Assembly: GCA_964460905.1 (NCBI GenBank) | Contig: CAYWRM010000001.1 | Coordinates: 186,001 to 250,000 of the forward strand | From: GCA-002708315 sp964460905 | GTDB lineage: Bacteria; Bacteroidota; Bacteroidia; Bacteroidales; F082 | Length of the DNA stretch: 64,000 bases | Direction of reading: 5' to 3' | Shown here: positions 51,917-58,275 of the stretch, in pieces | Layout of the letters: every line of letters begins with the position of its first letter | How positions within the stretch are numbered: the first letter of the stretch is position 1 | Translations under genes and position numbers: made by a program | The notes under the pieces: model-generated | Database searches by the model: none | Seen by the model: the letters and a program-made list of their open reading frames with translations, nothing else | Told to the model about the DNA's origin: nothing

Positions 51917-52049
51917 GCAGCATAACAAAGTATAAAAATAATAGCCGAGATAGTAGTAAATATGAACATTGTAGCCCGTATAAAATTTTGTAATAATTGA
52001 AAGATTTGAGTTCCGCAGTCGGCTACTATTCTTATACAAATCGCTATGT
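51917..52049 (+). other. attC-like site 4
   Basis: Opens GCAGCATAAC, which matches the unit start ATTATGCTGC at 50016, and closes at CGCTATG (a GTT-to-GCT change). The arms ATAATAGCCGAGA and GTCGGCTACTATT pair, and the outward arms TATAAAA and TCTTATA pair too. The whole is a relative of site 2. Confidence 0.68.
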
Positions 52050-52106
52050 AAGCAAAATTGGATCATAGAGAGGATTGAAGGTAATTAAATAACTAGATTA
52101 ATTAAT

Positions 52107-52523
52107 ATGGAAGAAATGTCATTTGAATATTGGAATAAGCTTGCTGAACAAATAATAGTAATTAGTTCCTTGTTAGGTGGATTTTCCATTGCGGTAATTG
52201 CAAATTTTTTGGTGTCTGATGCAAACACTCGTTTATCTAGAAATATAATGAAAGCTGCTGTCTTAGCCGCTAGTTTCTTTTTGGTTTCAGTATTTGCTAT
52301 GACAAAAGTCTTAATGATGACAACGAATGGATTTCCTTTTAAAGTGACAGAAGTAGATTTTAAAATTTCATCCATAGTTGGTGGAATGACTCTTCTTTTT
52401 GGAATTATGTCCTTGCTAACTATGATTGCCCTATCGGGTTGGACCAAATCAAGAAAAACGGGAATATTTACAACTATAGTTGGAATTTTGACATTTATTC
52501 TAATATTAATAATGCTGACTTAA
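52107..52523 (+). CDS. Four-helix membrane protein of unknown function
   Basis: 138 residues with hydrophobic segments at about 14-36, 46-68, 88-106 and 116-137 and short polar loops (SDANTRLSRN, SGWTKSRKTG). No family recognised. It occupies its own unit after attC-like site 4. Similar small membrane proteins of unknown role are frequent integron cargo. Confidence 0.65.
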   Translation: MEEMSFEYWNKLAEQIIVISSLLGGFSIAVIANFLVSDANTRLSRNIMKAAVLAASFFLVSVFAMTKVLMMTTNGFPFKVTEVDFKISSIVGGMTLLFGIMSLLTMIALSGWTKSRKTGIFTTIVGILTFILILIMLT

Positions 52524-52622
52524 AAACAAAACGGATGAAAAAGCCAGCAGAGAACAATGTATAAACGGCATTAAAACGACTGGTTATACTAACTGTGGTG
52601 TTCATTTTAAAAAAGACATTCT

Positions 52623-52751
52623 ATGAGATTAGTTGAATTACGATTAAAAAACTTCCGCTGTTACAGAGAACTAGTTTCTATTACTATTAATGACTTAACT
52701 TGTATCATTGGAAAAAATGATATTGAAAGTCTACATTTCTTGATGGATTAG
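52623..52751 (+). pseudogene. Truncated OLD/RecF-type ATPase remnant
   Basis: 42 codons. The start (MRLVELRLKNFRCYRE, then ITINDLTCIIGKND) is the classic N-terminus of OLD-family or RecF-like AAA ATPases, but the reading breaks right inside Walker A (expected GKNDAGKST) and stops 9 codons later. The remaining several hundred residues are absent. Its unit begins at GTTATACT (52583) and ends at GGTATAAC (52801), reverse complements with one mismatch. Confidence 0.7.
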
Positions 52752-52800
52752 ATTGTTATTTTAATGACTAAAATTAACATATACAGTCCGTTTCAAGTCT

Positions 52801-52858
52801 GGTATAACCTGACAAGAAACTGCTTCGCAAGCAGCAACTATTCGAGCGCAAACGTTGC
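52801..52858 (+). other. Short attC-like site 5
   Basis: 58 bases from GGTATAAC to AACGTTGC with a central perfect hairpin CTGCTT-CGC-AAGCAG. The length is at the lower end for attC. Its opening matches the unit start at 52583. Confidence 0.45.
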
Positions 52859-52875
52859 AAACAATACGGAATAAC

Positions 52876-52906
52876 TTGCATGTGATTCATATTTGGTGTA
52901 TCTTTG
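52876..52906 (+). promoter_or_regulatory. Own promoter of the ParDE-type cassette
   Basis: TTG at 52876-52878, 20-base spacer, TATCTTTG at 52899-52906, 18 bases before the antitoxin ATG. Most cassettes lack a promoter; toxin-antitoxin cassettes typically carry one. Confidence 0.75.
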
Positions 52907-52923
52907 CATCAAAACTAAATATT

Positions 52924-53169
52924 ATGGCAAGACAAAGTATATCTTTCACGAAACCAAATGATGAATGGTTAAAAGTACAAGTGAATAACGAAGAATACTC
53001 TAGCAAAAGTGAACTCATCAATGATTTGATTAGACAGGCTAGAAACCAGCAAGTTCAAATTGACTGGATTAGATCTAAATTAGATAAATCTGAAAGCAGT
53101 GGATTTACTGATGATTCTAAAAAACAAATTTTAAAACAATCAAAGTCATTACTTAATGGCCAAATATAG
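52924..53169 (+). CDS. ParD-like ribbon-helix-helix antitoxin
   Basis: 81 residues from the ATG at 52924; the longer reading from 52855 would cross the promoter. N-terminal RHH fold (QSISFTKPNDEWLKVQV, SSKSELINDLIRQAR, about 4-42), then a flexible toxin-binding tail. It overlaps the toxin gene by 14 bases, the usual coupling. It binds its own promoter and neutralises the toxin. Confidence 0.85.
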   Translation: MARQSISFTKPNDEWLKVQVNNEEYSSKSELINDLIRQARNQQVQIDWIRSKLDKSESSGFTDDSKKQILKQSKSLLNGQI

Positions 53170-53443
53170 ATTAAGTAACGAAGCTAAGGAAGACTTGATA
53201 CGAATTCATCATTACGGCGTCGAAAAGTTTGGAGAGACTCAAGCGGATAAATACTTTGATTCATTTTTTGAGTATTTTGATATTATTGCACAACGACCCT
53301 TTTCATTTAAATCGGTCGATTATATAAAAACGGGATATAGGCGTTGTGTTTGTGAGTCTGATAGTATATTTTACAGAATAAACAATGGAGTAGTTGAAAT
53401 AATGGCAATAATTGGAAGACAAGATTTGAATAGTATCCTTTGA
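53156..53443 (+). CDS. ParE/RelE-superfamily toxin
   Basis: 95 residues: KYRLSNEAKEDLIRIHHYGVEKFGE at the start, RPFSFKSVDYIKTGYRRCV in the middle and SIFYRINNGVVEIMAIIGRQD at the end, the ParE signature. ParE toxins poison DNA gyrase. The pair probably stabilises the cassette array, as known for chromosomal integrons. Confidence 0.88.
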   Translation: MAKYRLSNEAKEDLIRIHHYGVEKFGETQADKYFDSFFEYFDIIAQRPFSFKSVDYIKTGYRRCVCESDSIFYRINNGVVEIMAIIGRQDLNSIL

Positions 53444-53478
53444 TTTAGCTGAACATATATACCTTTTTCAACAATACG

Positions 53479-53691
53479 ATGAGCGAGAAACGACACGGAA
53501 ATAGACTAAAGAAGGGAAAACCTGATACGGAATCGCTGATTGAAAGAGATGAGCATTTCGGGTTTATAGCGGGATACACTTCTAACGGGATACCTTTTGG
53601 ATTGACTAATGAAGAATTGTTTGAAATAAATTCAGAAACCAAAAAGAAAAAACCTGATAACTATAATACAGATTTACCTTTTTATGGATAG
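53479..53691 (+). CDS. Small hydrophilic protein after the ParDE pair
   Basis: 70 residues, very charged (KRHGNRLKKGKPD, ETKKKKPDN) with a middle of GFIAGYTSNGIPFGLTNEELFE. It starts 35 bases after the toxin stop inside the same cassette. I recognise no family; the coherent central stretch makes it more than a chance ORF. Confidence 0.55.
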   Translation: MSEKRHGNRLKKGKPDTESLIERDEHFGFIAGYTSNGIPFGLTNEELFEINSETKKKKPDNYNTDLPFYG

Positions 53692-53701
53692 AAGGAAGTG
53701 C

Positions 53702-53711
53702 TGTTGGCAAC
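53702..53711 (+). other. Left arm of a decayed attC-like site (end of the ParDE cassette)
   Basis: TGTTGGCAAC matches, with one change, the reverse complement of the ParDE unit start GTTGCAAACA at 52854. No right arm is found. Confidence 0.4.
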
Positions 53712-53852
53712 GCTCATAAATAATTGCCATGACAATTATAAATTCAACATTTCTAATCCTGTCTGCCGCTTCTCCTTAATATTTACCATAAATCCCATTT
53801 TTAGTCATGTATACTCTTACTTTTTTAACGATCTACCGAAAGCAAGTGCAAT

Positions 53853-53869
53853 AGTCCACACGGGTCCAC
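53853..53869 (+). repeat. Imperfect copy of the tRNA 3' end
   Basis: AGTCCACACGGGTCCAC against AGTCCTGGTGGGTCCAC in the CAT tRNA (44829-44845): 13 of 17 identical, with the last eight bases exact. It lies at the far edge of the cassette region and could mark a former island end. Confidence 0.4.
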
Positions 53870-53885
53870 AAATCAACAAATATAA

Positions 53886-53922
53886 AGCCCTGTTTATCAA
53901 CACATAAACAGGGCTTCTTTTT
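53886..53922 (+). terminator. Terminator closing the cassette region
   Basis: GCCCTGTTTAT, 6-base loop, ATAAACAGGGC, then TTCTTTTT. It could serve either strand because the next gene converges. Confidence 0.8.
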
Positions 53923-53943
53923 GTTGTTAAAACGCTTTATTGT

Positions 53944-54516
53944 TTACTTAAGTTTTGCTTTTGGGATGTACATTTCAGGACTAATTGTCTTTGTATTCTT
54001 AGCATTCTTCCATTCATTTTCATATTTTTCCATTATATTCTCAACAAAACCTCTCTTTTCAAGTTTCTTTTGAGTTGACTGAATTATTGCCTGAGATGTT
54101 ACAATGGGAGCTTTTTTGTTAACCAAAGATTTTGCTCTTTCGAAATTTTCACTTTCTACTGTAAGTGGCTCTAAATCAACTCTGGCTTTCCAAGCACCCA
54201 TTTGTATGTTTACAAGAACTAAATATGTTTCACCAGCCTTTAAATCGCATTTAAGGAACTCCTTATCCTCGGATGAGGCCCATAATAATTGTTCACCTTC
54301 AGGACATTCATAACGCATATAGTTTTTACCCTTGAATTTACCGATAAACTCTTTGTTGTGAAAGTACTCAAAAGAAACAGCGCCACCATAGCTAGAAACT
54401 CTAACGAAATAAACAACAGCATTGGAATTAGCCGGTGGAATAAATCCCTGAGAAAACATGGGTGTCGTAAAAAGAATTACGATTAGAGCGAATAGCAATA
54501 ATTTGATCTTTTTCAT
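53944..54516 (-). CDS. DUF2846-like secreted protein
   Basis: 190 residues from the ATG at 54516, which gives a clean signal peptide (MKKIKLLLFALIVILF, ending MFS-QG). The core (about 25-120) has AVVYFVRVSSYGGAV, KEFIGKFKGKNYMRYECPEGEQ and LKAGETYLVLVNI, the DUF2846 pattern of a small beta domain. The C-terminal 60 residues are charged helices. Function unknown. Confidence 0.75.
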   Translation of the reverse strand: MKKIKLLLFALIVILFTTPMFSQGFIPPANSNAVVYFVRVSSYGGAVSFEYFHNKEFIGKFKGKNYMRYECPEGEQLLWASSEDKEFLKCDLKAGETYLVLVNIQMGAWKARVDLEPLTVESENFERAKSLVNKKAPIVTSQAIIQSTQKKLEKRGFVENIMEKYENEWKNAKNTKTISPEMYIPKAKLK

Positions 54517-55021
54517 ATTTTTTTTGTTAGATATAGTTAGTATGTTATTAAAATTAAATATTTCATGGTCCATTTTTTATGATATAATACATTATGGGTT
54601 ATAATGTTATATGCCAAAGATAATAATAATTTTTATAATATTAAATTAATGAATCATACTCATAATACTGATTAATCGATATGTGTTGAGCTCATTGTAA
54701 ATATATAAAGCGTATATTTTATACAGACATATATGTTTTAGTCTTTAGTTTGCTTTTGAGCGATATGACTTACACAGAAATAGCTATCTATATAATATTT
54801 CATAAGGATATATCAGAAAAGATAAAAACCATAAGGAAACTTTTGTTAGTTATTTGATACAATTGCGGAAATCCTATTTATGTGTAACTTTGGTTCATTG
54901 ATCACTCAAATAATTTATATTGATGTAGCTAGTTCTCTTAATAGTAATTAAAAATATCAAAGACAACTGCTCAGCTTTGGAAACTATTAAGTTCTAATAA
55001 ATAATTTAAAATATTATAATC
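54517..55021 (+). other. AT-rich non-coding stretch before the gab genes
   Basis: About 500 bases with no gene and no obvious hairpin. The only feature I see is the promoter at 54863-54892, which leaves a leader of about 120 bases ahead of the gabT remnant. Confidence 0.5.
54863..54892 (+). promoter_or_regulatory. Promoter of the gab genes
   Basis: TTG at 54863-54865, 19-base spacer, TAACTTTG at 54885-54892. Confidence 0.72.
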
Positions 55022-55495
55022 ATGGAATTATTTCAGGATGGGAAAGAATTATTATCACCTGTTTGGACACATCTAACCAAAGCAAAGATAGTAAAGGGAA
55101 AAGGCATCTATTTGTACGATGAAGATAATAATAAATACATCGATTTTACTTCAGGTATTGGAGTGGTTAATACCGGACATTGTCACCCAAAAGTTGTAAC
55201 GCGAATACAGGAACAATCAACAGAGCTGCTATTTGGTCAAATGAATTGTGTAATTCCTTTTGTTACAATAGAATTAGTCGAAAAATTAAATAAAATTACT
55301 CCTGATAATGGTAAACCGGATGGGGATACTTGTGGGAAGGTTCTGCAAGAATGCCTGAAAAGAAATTTACTTTTGCTAAGTTGTGGAACATTTAAAAATA
55401 TAATACGTTGGATTCCTCCACTGATAGTTACAGAATCACAAATAGATGACGCAGTGGCTATATTTGAAGAATCATTAAATTCGGTTTTATCTTAA
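55022..55495 (+). pseudogene. gabT: 4-aminobutyrate aminotransferase with large internal deletion
   Basis: 157 residues instead of about 430. Residues 1-97 are the N-terminus of a class III aminotransferase (KGIYLYDEDNNKYIDFTSGIG, GHCHPKVV, LVEKLNKITPDN). Residues 98-157 are its C-terminus (GKPDGDT, LLLLSCGTFKNIIRWIPPL). The middle ~270 residues, with the PLP-binding region and catalytic lysine, are gone in one in-frame event. The remnant cannot be an active transaminase. It sits 11 bp before gabD, so the old gabTD operon is still readable. Confidence 0.88.
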
Positions 55496-55506
55496 AATAT
55501 GAAAAA

Positions 55507-56961
55507 ATGAAATTAAATAATAATAAGCTATTAAAAGCTAGTTCATACATAAACGGAAAATGGGTAAACGCTGATTTAGGAAACACATTCGATGTATTTA
55601 ATCCGTTTGATAACAGCCTATTAGCGCAAGTATCCGACTGTGGCCAGAAAGAAACCAGGGAAGCCATCGAGGCGGCGCAGGAAGCTTTTAAAGTATGGAA
55701 AAATTACTCGGCAGACCAAAGAAGTAAATTATTACGACGTTGGTATGATCTCCAAATGGAGAATATTGACGACTTGGCTGTAATACTAACTTACGAACAA
55801 GGAAAACCTTTTGAAGAAGCAAAAGGAGAAATAAAATATGGAGCATCTTTTGTAGAATGGTTTTCAGAGGAAGCCCGTAGAATATATGGTGATGTTATCC
55901 CGGGACACGAATCGAATAAGAGAATTGTTATATTAAAACAGCCCATTGGTGTTGTGGCAGCAATTACTCCCTGGAATTTCCCTAACTCAATGATCACCAG
56001 AAAGGTTGCCCCCGCACTTGCTGTTGGCTGTACAGTAGTATTAAAACCTGCTAAATTCACTCCATTATCGGCAAATGCATTAGTAGTATTAGCCGAAGAA
56101 GCCGGAATACCAAAGGGAGTAATTAATGTTGTTCATGGTAAAAAAGCTTCTGTGATTGGAAAGGAATTAACAGAGAACCCAATTGTTAAAAAACTTTCAT
56201 TTACAGGTTCTACCGAGGTGGGTAAACTTTTAATGGCACAATGTGCTGGTACTGTTAAGAAACTGAGTTTGGAATTGGGCGGAAATGCACCTTTTATAGT
56301 ATTTAATGATGCTAATATTGATAAGGCAGTACAGGGAGCCATAGCTTCTAAATTTCGAAATGCAGGACAAACATGTGTTTGTTCAAATAGGTTGTTTGTA
56401 CAATCAGAGATTTATGATGAGTTTAATGAAAAATTAAGGAAGGAGCTTGCCAAACTTAAAATGGGCAATGGTATGGATTCCGGTGTTAATATAGGACCGT
56501 TAATTGATGAAAATGCTGTTAAGTTTGTAGAAGGTCTTGTAGAAGAGGCAGTTGATAATGGTGCTAAAATAGTTTGTGGAGGAAAAAGGCTTGAGAAAAA
56601 CTCAGGGATATTTCATCCTACCATACTATCGGATGTAAATATTGATATGAGGGTATTTAATGAAGAAATTTTTGGACCAATTGCGCCTGTTTTTAAATTT
56701 GAAACAGAGGAGGAAGTAATTCAAAAAGCAAATGATACACCATTTGGGTTGGCTTCTTATTTCTATGGAAATAATAACTCTCAAATATGGAGAGTTGCTG
56801 AAGCTCTTGAATATGGAATAGTTGGTATCAATACCGGTATGATATCTACCACCATAGCACCTTTTGGTGGAATAAAAGAAAGTGGATTTGGTCGTGAAGG
56901 TTCAAAGTATGGCACCGATGATTACATCGAAATTAAGTATTTATGTATGGAAATAGAATAG
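55507..56961 (+). CDS. gabD: NAD(P)-dependent succinate-semialdehyde dehydrogenase
   Basis: 484 residues, complete. Aldehyde dehydrogenase motifs: ITPWNFPNSMITRK, LSFTGSTEVGK (cofactor), LELGGNAPFIV (general base Glu) and NAGQTCVCSN (nucleophile Cys). EEIFGPIAPVFKF and PFGGIKESGFGREG follow. It fits the GabD subfamily, which oxidises succinate semialdehyde to succinate. With gabT broken, its substrate must come from another source. Confidence 0.93.
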   Translation: MKLNNNKLLKASSYINGKWVNADLGNTFDVFNPFDNSLLAQVSDCGQKETREAIEAAQEAFKVWKNYSADQRSKLLRRWYDLQMENIDDLAVILTYEQGKPFEEAKGEIKYGASFVEWFSEEARRIYGDVIPGHESNKRIVILKQPIGVVAAITPWNFPNSMITRKVAPALAVGCTVVLKPAKFTPLSANALVVLAEEAGIPKGVINVVHGKKASVIGKELTENPIVKKLSFTGSTEVGKLLMAQCAGTVKKLSLELGGNAPFIVFNDANIDKAVQGAIASKFRNAGQTCVCSNRLFVQSEIYDEFNEKLRKELAKLKMGNGMDSGVNIGPLIDENAVKFVEGLVEEAVDNGAKIVCGGKRLEKNSGIFHPTILSDVNIDMRVFNEEIFGPIAPVFKFETEEEVIQKANDTPFGLASYFYGNNNSQIWRVAEALEYGIVGINTGMISTTIAPFGGIKESGFGREGSKYGTDDYIEIKYLCMEIE

Positions 56962-57279
56962 ATGTAACCCTATGTATATGTTATGATAATTTTTTTAAAT
57001 CAGTGAGAATTTGATTTTGGTTTTCAAAATCATATAGCCGAACTGATCCCGAGCGGTAGTCGAGGGATCTCATGAGTCTTACCTGCCTGCCGGCAGGCAG
57101 GTTCCCCGCATCTTGATGCGTATTGAAAAATGAAAATTCCATTGAGATACTTCGTCAGCTTGCTGCGAGGAGTTTCATTATGATTTAGATTTTTAAGAAT
57201 ATACCAATAGGTATGTAAGGTTTATAAAACTATTTTTTTTTGTTGACCAGTTTGCTGTTTCTGACTTTTGGGAAATAAT
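56962..57279. repeat. Intergenic repeat with a 22-bp perfect palindrome
   Basis: No gene. The centre at 57081-57102 is a perfect palindrome (ACCTGCCTGCC and its reverse complement). It is flanked by GATCCC/GGGATC arms (57045-57069) and by GAGATACTTCGTCAGC (57141 onward). The same kind of GC-rich element, more decayed, lies at 29140-29190. Confidence 0.6.
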
Positions 57280-57312
57280 TTGTAAAACCCTGTAAATAAA
57301 TATGTACCTTTG
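57280..57312 (+). promoter_or_regulatory. Promoter of the RNA-binding protein gene
   Basis: TTG at 57280-57282, 22-base spacer, TACCTTTG at 57305-57312, 23 bases before the ATG. Confidence 0.7.
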
Positions 57313-57335
57313 TTGAAATTTTAAATGAAAAAGAT

Positions 57336-57587
57336 ATGAATATTTATGTAGGAAACCTTGATTTTAAGGTCGATGAAAATGATCTTCAAGCAGAATTTGA
57401 AGAATTTGGAGCAGTTAGCTCATGTAAAATTATTGCTGATAAATTCAGTGGCAGAAGTAAAGGCTTCGCTTTTATTACTATGGATAATGATGATGAAGCT
57501 GGACAAGCTTTAAAAGAACTTAATGGCAAACAGTTAAAAAGCCGCGAAATGGTTGTTAATGAGGCCAGACCAAAGAAAGAATATTAA
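57336..57587 (+). CDS. Single-RRM RNA-binding protein
   Basis: 83 residues, one RRM domain: RNP2 is IYVGNL (2-7) and RNP1 KGFAFITM (about 43-50). Small RRM proteins of this kind are abundant in Bacteroidota and cyanobacteria and act as RNA chaperones or post-transcriptional regulators. The next gene, a cold-shock protein, begins 17 bases later, so both may form one RNA-handling operon. Confidence 0.93.
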   Translation: MNIYVGNLDFKVDENDLQAEFEEFGAVSSCKIIADKFSGRSKGFAFITMDNDDEAGQALKELNGKQLKSREMVVNEARPKKEY

Positions 57588-57604
57588 TAAATTAAAATAA
57601 ATTT

Positions 57605-58060
57605 ATGGGAAGATCACAAGAGACCTTTGGTAAAAAGGAGGTAAGGAATAAAAAAGAGAAGAAGCGAAAAGAGAAAGAAAAGAAAAAATTGGCCAGAAAA
57701 GAAACTGAAAAAAAAGGTGGTCTGGACGATATGATTGCATATGTTGATGAACATGGAATGCTGACTTCTACTCCTCCTGATCCTAATGTAAAGAAGAAAG
57801 GTGTTAAATTAGAAGATATTGAAATTGGGGTGCCTAATCGCGATTCTGTTGAAGATTTTGATCCTGTAAGAAAGGGAATTGTATCCTTTTTTAATGAGTC
57901 TAAAGGATTTGGCTTTATTAAAGATATGGAGACAAAAGAAAGTGTTTTTGTACATGTGAATAATGTTATTGAGGAAATAAAAGAAGGAAATATTGTTAAC
58001 TATGAAGTTGAGATGGGGCATAAGGGGCCTGCAGCTATAAAAGTTAAGCTTTTTAAATAG
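57605..58060 (+). CDS. Cold-shock-domain protein with basic N-terminal extension
   Basis: 151 residues. Residues 1-50 are almost all K, E and R (a charged helix). Residues about 88-151 are the cold-shock domain with RNP1 KGFGFI and RNP2 VFVHV; GIVSFFNESKGFGFIKD opens it. The long extension is about as big as the domain and is usual for Bacteroidota members. It binds single-stranded RNA or DNA. Confidence 0.92.
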   Translation: MGRSQETFGKKEVRNKKEKKRKEKEKKKLARKETEKKGGLDDMIAYVDEHGMLTSTPPDPNVKKKGVKLEDIEIGVPNRDSVEDFDPVRKGIVSFFNESKGFGFIKDMETKESVFVHVNNVIEEIKEGNIVNYEVEMGHKGPAAIKVKLFK

Positions 58061-58116
58061 TTAAAAGTTAATTTCAAATTTAATGATTAGTTAACATTAG
58101 TGATTAGTGTAAACGT

Positions 58117-58124
58117 TATTTTTG
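58117..58124 (+). promoter_or_regulatory. -7 promoter element of a candidate small RNA
   Basis: TATTTTTG with no ORF behind it. The -33 region reads TTAGTG, a partial match to TTG. Confidence 0.45.
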
Positions 58125-58130
58125 TAGCAT

Positions 58131-58242
58131 AAAACAAAGAAAATATTTCTTTGCCAAATTAGAGCGTCAGTGGCCAAGTGAAAGTTTGCTGTCGCCATTT
58201 TATAAATCAGTTAACTCGAAAACCTGTTTATCAGGTTTTTTT
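58131..58242 (+). ncRNA. Candidate small RNA, about 110 nt
   Basis: Lies between the -7 element at 58117 and a rho-independent terminator at 58219-58242. Inside are AAAGAAA/TTTCTTT and GCCA/TGGC inverted pairs. No protein-coding frame fits. I do not recognise the family. The orientation opposes the next gene (RluA type), so it is not that gene's leader. Confidence 0.45.
58219..58242 (+). terminator. Terminator of the candidate small RNA
   Basis: AAAACCTG, loop TTTAT, CAGGTTTT, then a T run. Confidence 0.75.
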
Positions 58243-58275
58243 GTTTTTAGGTAATTAATATAATTGTGAGGTCAA

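Larger units (their letters stand above)
44846..53869 (+). mobile_element. Integron-cassette-like array without an integrase
   Basis: All genes here lie on the plus strand in separate units divided by attC-like palindromes. Unit ends match unit starts as reverse complements: GTTAGCCAC (46965) with GTGGCTAAC (47877); GTTGTATGG (48004) with CCATACAAC (48493); GTTGTGCATA (48619) with TATGCACAAC (49487); ATTATGCTGC (50016) with GCAGCATAAC (51917); GTTGCAAACA (52854) with TGTTGGCAAC (53702, one mismatch). No tyrosine recombinase gene is seen. The tRNA 3' end and an imperfect copy bracket the stretch. Confidence 0.72.

Noticed and set aside
53698..53907. A 69-codon open frame after the ParDE cassette
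   Set aside because: It starts without a convincing signal, overlaps the decayed attC arm, the tRNA-like repeat and a terminator stem, and shows no protein-like pattern.
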